Shown piece by piece: positions 15,101 through 22,021 of a stretch of DNA of 24,213 nt. The DNA is from Planctomycetaceae bacterium (lineage in GTDB: Bacteria; Planctomycetota; Planctomycetia; Pirellulales; Thermoguttaceae): assembly GCA_004556055.1 (NCBI GenBank), contig SFIW01000034.1, positions 1 to 24,213 on the forward strand, given 5' to 3'. Below the pieces are notes generated by a model. The model had not been told where the DNA came from and did no database searches. It saw only the letters and a list, made by a program, of their open reading frames with translations. A program made the position numbers and the translations under genes. Position 1 is the first letter of the stretch. Every line of letters starts with the position of its first letter.

Positions 15101-16346
15101 CAACTATAGTTCTTCTGATTTGGAGGACGCGGAGCGTGTCTTTACGCTGACGCGCGACGATTTCGCGCTTCTTAACCCGAACACCCGGACGTCGCCGATC
15201 TTCCGCGGGGTGAAGGACGCGGAGCTTACGAAAGGTATCTACCGCCGCGTTCCGATTCTTCTTAGGGAGAAGACGGAGGATTCTCCCGAGGAGAACCCCT
15301 GGGGGATCTCCTTCTCGTCAATGTTTCACATGGCGAACGATTCGCATCTTTTCCGAGAACGCGCGACTCTCGAAGAGCTCGGGGGCGAACTCTCCGGGGC
15401 GCGCTTCCTTCTCCCCGACGGAAAGGAATATTGGCCGCTTTATGAGGCGAAGATGGTTCATTTCTATAACTCCCGATTCGCGGACTACGCCGATCTTCCC
15501 GAAGGGTCCAAGTCGACGCAGCTCCCGCGCGTGTCCGTCGAGAAGCTCAAGGACCCCGCCTTTTCCACTATGCCGCGATACTGGGTGGCGAAAGAGGAGG
15601 TTCTTCGTAAAGTTCCCGGCGATTTCAAGTTTTTGATTGGGTTTAGAGGTATCTCTAATTCTACCAATGAGCGTACATTTATCACCGCTCCAATCCCTCT
15701 CACTGCTGTAAGTGGGAAATTCCCCGTTGTTTATATTATGAACACTCATTGTAAACCATGGGGATTATGCGGGGATTTACCTTCTTTTGTTCACGACTAT
15801 GTCGTGCGTAAAAAGATAAGCGGAACTGACGCGAGTATTTTTATCGTCCAGCAAATCGCGACGCTTCCCCCGAGCGTGTACGACGAGGCGTGTCCTTTTG
15901 ACGCGACGAAGAGCGTAGGGGAGTTCGTGAAGCCTCGAGTATTAGAGCTGACGTATACTTCGTGGGATATGAAGGGGTTCGCGGAGTCTCTCGGTTACGA
16001 GGGGGCTCCTTTCGCGTGGAACGAGGAGAGACGCTTTCGTCTGCGTTGCGAGCTCGACGCGCTCTATTTCGCGCTCTACCTTGGTCGCGACGAATGGCGC
16101 CGCGCGACGGTCGCGGAGGAACGTCCCGAGGATTTCGCCGCGCTGACGCGCTATTTCCCCACGCCCCTCGACGCGCTCGACTATATCATGGGAACGTTCC
16201 CGATCGTGAAGCGCAAAGAAGAGGAGGACGCGGCGCTTCGCGGTTACGCGCGGCGTCTCCTCGCGTCGATCGGGGCGCCGGAGGACGAGGAACGGTACCC
16301 AAGCTTCGCGGCGATCCGCGCGCTCTTCCTGCTCGGTATCCGTTAA
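12132..16346 (+). CDS. Eco57I/PglX-like N6-adenine DNA methyltransferase (DrmMI-like)
   Basis: A 1404-residue class I methyltransferase expected to transfer a methyl group from S-adenosylmethionine to adenine N6 in a specific DNA site. TGAYYTPPELV (from about residue 506) begins the catalytic core, motif I is CDPSCGSGHF (551-560), then GVDLNPMAVELCKVALWIES, and the catalytic motif IV is NPPW (820-823, in LGNPPWERVK). The conserved C-terminal region includes SNSTNERTFITAPIP, where PglX/Eco57I-like enzymes contact DNA or their target. The N-terminal 500 residues are specific to large phage-defence methylases. No nuclease motif was seen in it. I chose ATG 12132; GGAG (12116-12119) is somewhat far, and a TTG at 12123 is the alternative. 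A patch at about 15641-15840 is clearly AT-richer than the rest. It should mark host DNA as self, as DrmMI does. Confidence 0.87.
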   Translation: MARKKNTKQTAQGTRQNHSARRRARRHLNVFKHTTVERLFSTDILANIASKNPELEGLRDVDYECLPGERLGEKVNEAWSKLRRAWDVFDEYRQKLPEGDSGTSLTRKYWLLPMLRHLGFSQIVSARLEKDGVDVAGKRIAPTHVANEPVAFVLKTFRQDLDSRDLDERGAKGSPHSALQTYLNAKGGAAWGFLSNGLRFRIMRENRAMAQVAYVEFDLESIFSEDDYAEFYLFFLLVHASRYVKRHAERDESPLDDSDSDSDAPESETPVVPEREDDSPWIEKWRAASVARGVRALDGLSPAFEVAIKTLGTGFFKENPSLQEKLRSGKISTKKYYEDLLLLAYRIVFLLIAEDRDLLFPYSEDEEAKRKKERYLRFYSASRIRTLARRRVLSRHADLWVQLRGTIRYFAKGESRLGIAGLGSSLFTKETIFDDARLLNDALLKAVGSLTSIERNNATLPVDYRNLGVEELGSVYEGLLELTPRFTHDRFEFVEDKEKGNMRKTTGAYYTPPELVEKLIETALVPTLEEKLSGLRTREERRRALLGLKVCDPSCGSGHFLVGAARKLAKRLAMIETGDVEPSVGEIRNALREVVVSCLYGVDLNPMAVELCKVALWIESMRPGKSLAFLDHRIRCGNSLLGATRDEVEGRIPDEAYSPLEGDDKEHCKELKERNRKEFAHPYFSDEFLEGTASQIALDFRKDFTEKRRRFDELPNETAEDYAERERAFRSSFFEYDELKTAADLWCGAFLLPKRKGCFGVTHEHLRRCEKTGSHFLAESVRTGLKKVSADAKLFHWDIEYPDVFMSRDRAPGFDVVLGNPPWERVKLQEKEWFAGRSEKIATAKNKAARQKEIEALKENDRELYESFREAVRKSETTSLFLRGSGIYPLCGKGDVNTYQVFAERDWRLLAPGGRAGFVVPSEIASGKTTEAFFRTLVNEDALESFFDFENRRGLFPDVDSRMKFALTTVRRAESGGSVGSKKGARFSFFNYSSSDLEDAERVFTLTRDDFALLNPNTRTSPIFRGVKDAELTKGIYRRVPILLREKTEDSPEENPWGISFSSMFHMANDSHLFRERATLEELGGELSGARFLLPDGKEYWPLYEAKMVHFYNSRFADYADLPEGSKSTQLPRVSVEKLKDPAFSTMPRYWVAKEEVLRKVPGDFKFLIGFRGISNSTNERTFITAPIPLTAVSGKFPVVYIMNTHCKPWGLCGDLPSFVHDYVVRKKISGTDASIFIVQQIATLPPSVYDEACPFDATKSVGEFVKPRVLELTYTSWDMKGFAESLGYEGAPFAWNEERRFRLRCELDALYFALYLGRDEWRRATVAEERPEDFAALTRYFPTPLDALDYIMGTFPIVKRKEEEDAALRGYARRLLASIGAPEDEERYPSFAAIRALFLLGIR

Positions 16347-16360
16347 GAAGACTCTACGAC

Positions 16361-16396
16361 GCGTCGACGACCAAGGCGCTCTTCGGTCGTCGACGC
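16361..16396 (+). terminator. Terminator-like hairpin after the defence operon
   Basis: GCGTCGACGACC (16361-16372) and GGTCGTCGACGC (16385-16396) form a perfect 12-base-pair stem with a 12-base loop, 15 bases after the methyltransferase stop. The following CTCTTTCTT is T-rich but interrupted. Confidence 0.65.
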
Positions 16397-16508
16397 CTCT
16401 TTCTTGAACGAATTTCTGAAATTTCTGAAAAAGTCCGAAAGTTCATTTCTTCGATAACGTATATTTTTACAGTTCAGCGTCTGTTGGTGAATTTTATGCA
16501 AATTGTGT

Positions 16509-16577
16509 AGTTTTTTATGAAAAAAAAGACGACTCCTCAGGTCTCTTTCATAAAAAACTGAAAAATTTTTATTTTTT
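16509..16577. terminator. Long AT-rich hairpin, possible bidirectional terminator
   Basis: AGTTTTTTATGAAA (16509-16522) pairs perfectly over 14 bases with TTTCATAAAAAACT (16546-16559), with an inner AGAC/GTCT stem (16527-16530, 16541-16544) around GACTCCTCAG. T-rich DNA (16566-16577) follows. It looks like a second, stronger stop signal behind the defence operon, although its A/T stem would be weaker than a GC stem of the same length. Confidence 0.45.
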
Positions 16578-16744
16578 CTCTTGAAGGGAGAGAAGCTTAG
16601 AAAACTTAGTAAACCTACTGAAATAGTAGGCTAAAACAGTTCTTTAAGGGAAAAACGAAGTATAAGAGAAAGGGGAAAAATGATCTTTATAATGAAAATT
16701 TTGCCAAGGAGGGGTAGACAAAAACCTCAGGTTGTGTGAAAATA

Positions 16745-16840
16745 GGCAATCAAGAGAAGTTGGGCTCCTTGTTACCCCAGGGTTGGCTGTCAATGATTGA
16801 CAGCGGGCGTATAAGTCCCAACAGACGTTGCCATAAATGG
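16745..16840 (+). ncRNA. Nested-stem structured RNA element upstream of the CAP-protein gene
   Basis: Three helices nest inside each other: GGCAA/TTGCC (16745-16749, 16828-16832), GTTGGG/CCCAAC (16759-16764, 16817-16822) and GCTGTCA/TGACAGC (16786-16792, 16798-16804). A small hairpin CCAT/ATGG (16831-16840) follows. The innermost stem is also a 19-base DNA dyad, GCTGTCAAT-G-ATTGACAGC (16786-16804), and could instead be an operator. It ends about 85 bases before the CAP gene start, so a leader regulating that gene is plausible. I could not match it to any riboswitch class I know. The rest of 16397-16924 is AT-rich with a small hairpin CCTACT/AGTAGG (16614-16630) and no gene. Confidence 0.35.
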
Positions 16841-16924
16841 GAGGCCGCGGTCTCGAACGCGACGGCAGGACGCGACGCGTTGCGAGACAAAATAAACAGA
16901 ACACGATTTTACGAAAGGCATATG

Positions 16925-17644
16925 ATGAACAAGATATTAAAAAGAACGTTGACCGTTTCATTAGCGATAGTTTTGGGTTTCGCGGCGCACTCCGCGCAGG
17001 CTCAGACCTTCCTTACGAGAGGCCTCTTCGCGCGCGGCGCGGCTCCTCTCTTCCCGCGCGTCGGTATCGCTCAGCGATTCGCTCAACCGTCGTACCAGCA
17101 AGTCGCCCAGAATCAGGCGCAGGCTCAGCCCCAGCAGCCCGCTCCTCAAACTCAGCAGCCCGAATCCGCCCCCGCGACTCAGACCGACGTCGCCCCAGAA
17201 GCTCAGACCGACGTCGCCCCCGCGACTCAGGAAGGGGAGACGGAAAAATGCGCCGATCACCACTGCTGCACCGCGGACGCTTGCGCGCTCTCCGACTCCA
17301 ACTGCCCGATTCGTGAAGTCGTCAAACGCGTCGCCACCCTCCTCGACGTCGCCAACGCCACTCGAGCCCGTTATGGACTACCCGCGTTGACGCTCGACAC
17401 GAACCTCGAAGCGGGGTCGCAGTATCAAGCGTCCTTCTGCTCGCGCATCGGCGGGCTCCAGCACGCGGCGGGTTACGCGGAGATCCTCGCGCAGAATTAT
17501 CAAGGGATCGAAACCGCGATGAACCAGTGGATCAATAGTCCTGCGCACCGCGCGCTCCTCCTCAACGGCGCGTTTCGCTTCGCCGGCGTCGGGATGGTTC
17601 GCGACTCCTACGGTCGCGTTTGGTGCGCTATGCGCTTCAGGTGA
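16925..17644 (+). CDS. Secreted CAP/SCP-domain protein (YkwD-like)
   Basis: A 239-residue exported protein. Residues 1-27 are a Sec signal peptide (Lys/Arg-rich start, hydrophobic core LTVSLAIVLGFAA, likely cleavage after AQA). Next comes a low-complexity linker rich in Gln, Pro and Ala with the unit QTDVAP repeated twice, then a cysteine-rich patch (CADHHCCTADACALSDSNC). The C-terminal 110 residues are a CAP domain: VANATRARYGLPALTLDTNL, LQHAAGYAEILAQN and AMNQWINSPAHRALLL, with the conserved His and Glu pairs of the family, ending in a GVGMVRDSYGRVWCAMRF strand. ATG 16925 is better placed than ATG 16922 relative to AAAGG (16914-16918). CAP proteins in bacteria are poorly characterised extracytoplasmic proteins; no enzymatic role can be claimed. 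The Cys cluster and C-terminal Cys may form disulfides outside the cell. Confidence 0.82.
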   Translation: MNKILKRTLTVSLAIVLGFAAHSAQAQTFLTRGLFARGAAPLFPRVGIAQRFAQPSYQQVAQNQAQAQPQQPAPQTQQPESAPATQTDVAPEAQTDVAPATQEGETEKCADHHCCTADACALSDSNCPIREVVKRVATLLDVANATRARYGLPALTLDTNLEAGSQYQASFCSRIGGLQHAAGYAEILAQNYQGIETAMNQWINSPAHRALLLNGAFRFAGVGMVRDSYGRVWCAMRFR

Positions 17645-17697
17645 TTCCCAAACTCTAGAAAAGGTTTCGCCTCTTCTATAACGACTCTCTATTCTGC

Positions 17698-17740
17698 GGC
17701 GACCGGCCCGTTGCGCGTCGGTCGCCCTCTTTATTTTCTT
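17698..17740 (+). terminator. Intrinsic terminator of the CAP-protein gene
   Basis: GGCGACCG (17698-17705) pairs with CGGTCGCC (17719-17726), followed by the T-rich CTCTTTATTTTCTT. Confidence 0.7.
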
Positions 17741-17805
17741 GGCCCGTTCTTTTCCCGCGTCCCTAAGATTTAAAGCGCACTTTAAAAACGCGCGCTTCAC
17801 TCGAT

Positions 17806-17845
17806 AAAAAAAGGGGACCGAAACGGGTCGTCTCGATCCCCTTTT
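17806..17845 (-). terminator. Terminator of the CoA-disulfide-reductase-like gene
   Basis: On the minus strand AAAAGGGGA (17845-17837) pairs with TCCCCTTTT (17817-17809), and the T-run continues to seven bases. It lies 83 bases after the minus-strand stop. The hairpin has A/T on both sides and may also work for plus-strand transcription. Confidence 0.7.
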
Positions 17846-17927
17846 GTCGATCTCTTGCCCCTTCGGACGGGAAGGTTTGAATCTTAAAGCTCTGTCTAAA
17901 ATCGCGTCGATTCTCATGCGTCCCCGA

Positions 17928-19619
17928 TCAAGCGTCGGCGCCGCACGGGGACGTCTCTTTCGCGAGCGCCCGTTCTTTCGCGATCGCCGCGTAGAGGCGG
18001 TAGCCCCCCTTAAAGTTGTACGCGTCGTAGCCGCACCCATGGAGGATGCGGCATGCGACGTAACTCCTGAGTCCGCTCTGGCACATGACGTAGACGGGCT
18101 TTCCCTTTTCGATCTCGCGGACGCGTTCGCGGAGCTCGTCGACCGGGATATTCACGAACCCGTCGACGTGTCCGAGCGCGTATTCGCGGGGAGTGCGCGT
18201 GTCGAGAAGGGTAACGGAGCCGTCGCGCGGAAGAAGGGCGAGTTCCGACATTCCCCACTGTTTGACGACCCCGCGCGCGACGTTGTCCGCGACGAAGCCC
18301 GCCATATTCACGGGGTCTTTCGCGGAAGAGTAGGGGGGCGCGTAGGCGAGGTCGAGATCCTTGAGGTCGTCGGCTCTCATCCGCGCGCGAATCGCGGTCG
18401 CGAGGACGTCCAAGCGCTTGTCCACCCCGTCGTAGCCGAAGATTTGCGCCCCCAAAAGCGCGAAGCTCTTACGGTCGAAGACGATCTTTATCGTCATCGT
18501 CTTACCCCCAGGATAGTACCCCGCATGGCTTGACGGGGAGATCACGACCGTCTCGACGTCGTACCCCGCGAGCTTGGCGGCGCGTTCGCTGAGCCCCGTG
18601 CATGCGACGGCGGCGTCGAAGAGCTTGAGGATCGCGCTCCCTTGCGAGCCGAGATAACGGGACGGCTTCCCGCAGATATTGTCCGCGATGATTCGTCCGT
18701 GCTTATTGGCGGGGCCCGCCAGCGCGACGAGCGCTTCCTTCCCGGAGACGTAGTGTTTGACCTGAACGGCGTCGCCCCCGGCGTAGATATCGGGGTCGGA
18801 GGTCGTCATGCGATCGTCGACGAGAATGGCGTCCTTCGCGCCGAGGGCGAGTCCCGCGTTCTTGGCGAGGGTCGAATCGGGCGTCACGCCGATCGCGAGC
18901 GCGACGAGCTCCCCGCGCAGGGGCGCGCCCTCTTCCAGAAGGACGTCCACCGCGCCCTCCGCCGCGCGGAACCCCGCGACAGAACGCCCCAACGCGAGCT
19001 TGACGCCATGCTGACGCAGCGTCGCGTGAATGAACGGAACGATCTCCGCGTCGAAGGGCGTCATGAGCTGATCCCCGCGCTGGACGATCGTGACGTCGAG
19101 CCCCCTTTCGCGCAGATTCTCCGCCAACTCCAGACTGATGAACCCGCCCCCCGCAAGGATCGCGGACGCAGGCTTGCGCGACTCGACGAACTCGCGAATC
19201 TTGAGCGCGTCCTCCACCGTGCGGAGGGTGAAGACCTCGTCGAGATCGACGCCCGCGAGGGGAGGAAGGACGGGCTTGGCGCCGGGCGCGAGAACGAGCT
19301 TGTCGTAACTCTCGACGAAGCGCTCCCCCGTCGTGAGATTGAGAACGTCGACGGTCTTTTCCGCGCGGTTGATTGCGACGACCTCGCATCGCGTTCTCGC
19401 GTCGATACGGAATCGTTTAAAGAGCGCCTCGGGGGTCTGTAGCGTCAACGCGTCGGGATCGTCGATAACGCCGCCGACGTAGTATGGTAGCCCGCAGTTT
19501 GCGTAGGAGACGTAACCCGTGCGCTCGAAGAGGACGATTTGGGCGCTCTCGTCGAGTCTGCGAATTCGCGTCGCGGCAGTCGCGCCGACCGCGACTCCGC
19601 CGATAATAACGACTTTCAT
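17928..19619 (-). CDS. CoA-disulfide-reductase-like flavoprotein fused to rhodanese (CoADR-RHD type)
   Basis: A 563-residue cytoplasmic FAD- and NAD(P)H-dependent disulfide oxidoreductase. The FAD-binding start is MKVVIIGGVAVGATAATRIRR, and the single active-site cysteine is C42 in SYANCGLPYYVGG, typical of CoA-disulfide/polysulfide reductases and NADH oxidases of this family. The second dinucleotide fold is ILAGGGFISLELAENL. The FAD motif is DIYAGGDAV, and the dimerisation domain ends near YAPPYSSAKDPVNMAG. The last ~100 residues are a rhodanese domain with active-site loop C513-QSGLRS. Such fusions reduce CoA disulfides or persulfides and help handle sulfane sulfur. Start chosen at ATG 19619 because it begins at the flavin fold and has GGGAG 5 bases before it; the frame stays open upstream but that part is Arg-rich with no ribosome site. 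It is convergent with the CAP gene. Confidence 0.88.
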   Translation of the reverse strand: MKVVIIGGVAVGATAATRIRRLDESAQIVLFERTGYVSYANCGLPYYVGGVIDDPDALTLQTPEALFKRFRIDARTRCEVVAINRAEKTVDVLNLTTGERFVESYDKLVLAPGAKPVLPPLAGVDLDEVFTLRTVEDALKIREFVESRKPASAILAGGGFISLELAENLRERGLDVTIVQRGDQLMTPFDAEIVPFIHATLRQHGVKLALGRSVAGFRAAEGAVDVLLEEGAPLRGELVALAIGVTPDSTLAKNAGLALGAKDAILVDDRMTTSDPDIYAGGDAVQVKHYVSGKEALVALAGPANKHGRIIADNICGKPSRYLGSQGSAILKLFDAAVACTGLSERAAKLAGYDVETVVISPSSHAGYYPGGKTMTIKIVFDRKSFALLGAQIFGYDGVDKRLDVLATAIRARMRADDLKDLDLAYAPPYSSAKDPVNMAGFVADNVARGVVKQWGMSELALLPRDGSVTLLDTRTPREYALGHVDGFVNIPVDELRERVREIEKGKPVYVMCQSGLRSYVACRILHGCGYDAYNFKGGYRLYAAIAKERALAKETSPCGADA

Positions 19620-19635
19620 AGGAACTCCCTTCTTA

Positions 19636-19935
19636 TTTTCTTTGCGTTCTTGCGATACAGGGGAAGCCCTCAAGATCGCGGCGCGTTTTCGAGAGGCGTC
19701 TTCGAGGACGGGTTTGATCGAATCGAGAATGACAAGGCCTCGATCGAATCGCATTTCGCGAACGCCGACGCGCCTTTTCGCGCGCAGGAACTCCGCCAAG
19801 AATAGTCGGAATCTCCGTCGCGCCCTCGAACGCGTAGCGGCGTTTGACAATGCGAGCGCCCTTCTTCGTGATTTTCCACGCCAGATATTGCGACGCGTCT
19901 TGCTGGAGAGCTTTCTCTTTAAAGTTGCGTAGGGA
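19636..19935 (-). pseudogene. Possible degraded coding region upstream of the CoADR-like gene
   Basis: On the minus strand a frame open for 100 codons (stop codons at 19938-19936 and 19635-19633) starts with protein-like sequence (LQQDASQYLAWKITKKGARI and KRRYAFEGATEIPTILGG) but has no ATG, GTG or TTG start. After about 45 codons it becomes Arg-rich, while a neighbouring frame then reads sensibly (MRFDRGLVILDSIKPVLEDA). This is what a frameshifted, start-less remnant would look like. No family recognised. It could also be non-coding DNA with coding-like composition. Confidence 0.3.
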
Positions 19936-19971
19936 TTAAGATGATTCTCCCGGTTATTTTAAATCGTCTTT

Positions 19972-20014
19972 AAATAAAAAGCAAGCGTTGGGATAAGGTA
20001 ACCGACCGGCTTGC
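19972..20014 (-). terminator. Minus-strand terminator-like hairpin
   Basis: Reading the minus strand, GCAAGC (20014-20009) pairs with GCTTGC (19986-19981), followed by TTTTTATTT. It would stop transcription arriving from the tRNA side. The loop is long (22 bases), so confidence is modest. The stretch 20015-20212 is AT-rich; I see no gene in it. Confidence 0.4.
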
Positions 20015-20212
20015 GTCCTAAACTGGGGGCGAGAAGGAAATGAAGCCGCTGTAATTTAAGAAGATTTCGTTAGTTATCGAAAGAAGGGACGCTTGGGGAA
20101 TAGGAGAAAAACGACCGTTTTTTATATAGAATTTTGACGTTGTGAGAGCGTATTTTATAGCGTTAATCGACGTTGAAATATCTTTCACGCTCTGTGAAAT
20201 AGGGGTTAAAAC

Positions 20213-20240
20213 GAAAAAAAAGGGGGTTCGACGAAACCCG
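20213..20240 (-). terminator. Terminator of the tRNA-Arg gene
   Basis: On the minus strand GGGTT (20239-20235) and AACCC (20228-20224) form a stem, followed by CC and eight T (20221-20214). It lies 17 bases after the tRNA 3' end. Confidence 0.7.
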
Positions 20241-20256
20241 TCAAAACCCCTGCAAG

Positions 20257-20330
20257 CACGCCCGGGGGGACTCGAACCCTCAACCTGCGGATTAGAAGTC
20301 CGCTGCTCTATCCAATTGAGCCACGAGCGC
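20257..20330 (-). tRNA. tRNA-Arg(UCU)
   Basis: A complete 74-base cloverleaf. Acceptor GCGCTCG pairs with CGGGCGT (G-U at the first and fifth pairs), D-stem GCTC/GAGC, anticodon stem GCGGA/TCCGC with loop CTTCTAA (anticodon TCT, complement of 20294-20296), variable loop AGGTT, and T-arm GAGGG-TTCGAGT-CCCCC. The discriminator is G73, as usual for tRNA-Arg. One A-C mismatch lies in the T-stem (positions 50-64). CCA is not encoded. It reads AGA codons. Confidence 0.93.
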
Positions 20331-20347
20331 ATTGATTAACTCTAAGC

Positions 20348-20375
20348 ATTCTAGCGGGTTCCCCATTCGTTGCAA
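20348..20375 (-). promoter_or_regulatory. Promoter of the tRNA-Arg gene
   Basis: On the minus strand TTGCAA (20375-20370), a 16-base spacer and TAGAAT (20353-20348) place the transcription start roughly ten bases ahead of the tRNA 5' end at 20330. Confidence 0.5.
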
Positions 20376-20460
20376 GAGTGGAAAGAAAAATTTTTTCGCG
20401 TTTGCGGAGAAAATAGGGAGGTTTTTGAGGGCTTCGAGCGGAAGGAGAAGGCGTTTCGGC

Positions 20461-20488
20461 TTGACTCTTTTCTCGTCTTGGGTAGGAT
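20461..20488 (+). promoter_or_regulatory. Probable promoter of the fumarase gene
   Basis: TTGACT (20461-20466), a 16-base spacer and TAGGAT (20483-20488) lie about 100 bases before the start codon. The alternative -10 box TATAAG (20488-20493) would need a 21-base spacer, which is too long. Confidence 0.4.
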
Positions 20489-20590
20489 ATAAGAGGGTGA
20501 ATGGACGACGGTCGTCCGTCACGCCGTTTGAGACGTCGTGGTTGTCGCGACGTTGACAACTAATTCAATATGTTTGGAGAAGAAGATCAA

Positions 20591-22015
20591 ATGACTGAAG
20601 TTCGTGTCGAACGCGACTCCATGGGAGAAGTCTCGCTCCCTAAATACGCTTATTACGGCGCCCAGACCCAACGCGCGGTTGAGAATTTCCCGATTTCCAA
20701 TCGTCCGATCGCTCCTGAGCTCATCCACGCGCTTGGCCTCGTCAAGCTTTGCGCTGCGAAAGCTAACGCTCAGCTCGGTCGTCTTACCAAGGGTCGCGCC
20801 CCGCTTGATCAAAAAGAGCTCGACGCCCTCTTCGCCGCGTGCCAGGAAGTCGCTGACGGTAAGCTTGACAAGGAATTCCCGATCGACGTCTATCAGACCG
20901 GTTCGGGCACCTCTTCTAATATGAACGCGAACGAAGTCATTTCTAACCGCGCTCTCGAACTCGCCGGTTACGATCGTTTCGACATGAACAAGAAGATTCA
21001 CCCGAACGATCACGTCAACTGCGGTCAGTCGACGAACGACACCTTCCCGACCTCTATTCACGTCGCCGTCGCCGTCGAGATCAAAAATCGCCTCATTCCC
21101 GCTCTCGAAAAGTGCCGCGATATCCTCAAGGCTAAGGCTGAAGAGTGGAAAGACGTCATCAAAATCGGACGCACCCACCTCGCCGACGCGACCCCGATGA
21201 CCCTCGGTCAGGAATTCGGCGGATTCGCTCGTCAGTTCGAGTTGGCCGTTGAACGCGCTAACGACGCTATCAAAGAAATCTGCGAATTGCCCGCAGGGGG
21301 CACCGCCGTCGGTTCCGGTATTAACTGCGATCCCAAGTACGGCGAAACGATCGCCAAATTCCTCGCCGAAAAGACGGGAGTCCCCTTCGTCGAAGCGAAG
21401 AACCACTTCGAAGCGAACGCTCAGCGCGACGGTCTCGTCGCCTGCCACGCGCTCCTCAAAGCCGTCGCCTCCACGATGTCCAACGTCGCTAACAATATCC
21501 GTTGGCTCGGCTCCGGCCCGCGCTGCGGTTACTACGAGGTCATCCTCAAGGATTTGCAGCCCGGTAGCTCCATCATGCCCGGTAAAGTGAATCCCGTTAT
21601 CTGCGAAAGCGTCATGCAGCTGAGCGCGAAAGTCCTCGGCAACGACGCGACGATCGGACTCGCCGGCGTTTCCGGCGGTCAGTTCCAGCTCAATATCCTT
21701 ATGCCCGTCATGGCGGACGTCGCGCTTGATTCCGTGCGCATCCTAGCCGGCGGCGCCCAGGTTTTCGCCGATAAGTGCCTCGAAGGTTTGCGCGCCAATC
21801 CTGAAAAGTGCGCCTCCGCCGTCGAACAAAGCCTCTCTATCGTCACCGGTTTGAATCCGTACATCGGATATGAAATGGCCGCGAAATTGGCGAAGGAAGC
21901 CTTCAAGACCGGTAAGACGATCCGTCAGCTCTGCGAAGAGAAGGAAGTCCTGCCGAAGGATCAGTTGGCCGAAGGTCTCGACGTCGTGCGCATGACGCGT
22001 CCTCTTGATCATTGA
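20591..22015 (+). CDS. fumC: Class II fumarate hydratase
   Basis: A 474-residue homotetrameric, iron-independent enzyme interconverting fumarate and malate in the citric acid cycle or its reductive branch. Family landmarks are in place: TGSGTSSNMNANEVI (from T103), NDTFPTSIHVA, GRTHLADATPMTLGQEF, and the fumarase/aspartase signature GSSIMPGKVNP (325-335). Length is usual for FumC, and the substrate-binding pattern fits fumarase rather than aspartase or argininosuccinate lyase. I chose ATG 20591 because GGAGAAGAAG (20576-20585) precedes it; the in-frame ATG 20570 has no ribosome site. Codon use leans to GGT, CGT and CTC, different from the defence genes, as expected of a well-expressed housekeeping gene. 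Followed by a strong terminator. Confidence 0.93.
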   Translation: MTEVRVERDSMGEVSLPKYAYYGAQTQRAVENFPISNRPIAPELIHALGLVKLCAAKANAQLGRLTKGRAPLDQKELDALFAACQEVADGKLDKEFPIDVYQTGSGTSSNMNANEVISNRALELAGYDRFDMNKKIHPNDHVNCGQSTNDTFPTSIHVAVAVEIKNRLIPALEKCRDILKAKAEEWKDVIKIGRTHLADATPMTLGQEFGGFARQFELAVERANDAIKEICELPAGGTAVGSGINCDPKYGETIAKFLAEKTGVPFVEAKNHFEANAQRDGLVACHALLKAVASTMSNVANNIRWLGSGPRCGYYEVILKDLQPGSSIMPGKVNPVICESVMQLSAKVLGNDATIGLAGVSGGQFQLNILMPVMADVALDSVRILAGGAQVFADKCLEGLRANPEKCASAVEQSLSIVTGLNPYIGYEMAAKLAKEAFKTGKTIRQLCEEKEVLPKDQLAEGLDVVRMTRPLDH

Positions 22016-22021
22016 TCCGCG

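Noticed and set aside
3598..16346. Classical type I restriction-modification or BREX locus
   Set aside because: No HsdS specificity subunit, BrxC-like ATPase, PglZ phosphatase or Lon-like protease is present; the helicase/SNF2/methylase trio fits DISARM-type systems better.
16759..16822. Integron attC site (GTTGGGC ... TCCCAAC with internal dyad)
   Set aside because: The core boxes are in the inside-out order for attC, the second box does not fit RYYYAAC, and no integrase or cassette genes are present.
16644..16961. Minus-strand frame of 105 codons upstream of the CAP gene
   Set aside because: Low-complexity Ser/Phe/Cys-rich translation, runs across the nested RNA stems and the CAP start, with no ribosome site or family match.
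19620..19850. N-terminal extension of the CoADR-like protein by 77 residues
   Set aside because: The flavin-binding fold begins exactly at MKVVIIGG with a ribosome site before ATG 19619; the upstream part is Arg-rich and not found in this enzyme family.
20570..20590. Fumarase start at ATG 20570
   Set aside because: No ribosome site precedes it, while GGAGAAGAAG lies just ahead of ATG 20591 and the shorter form fits the family length.
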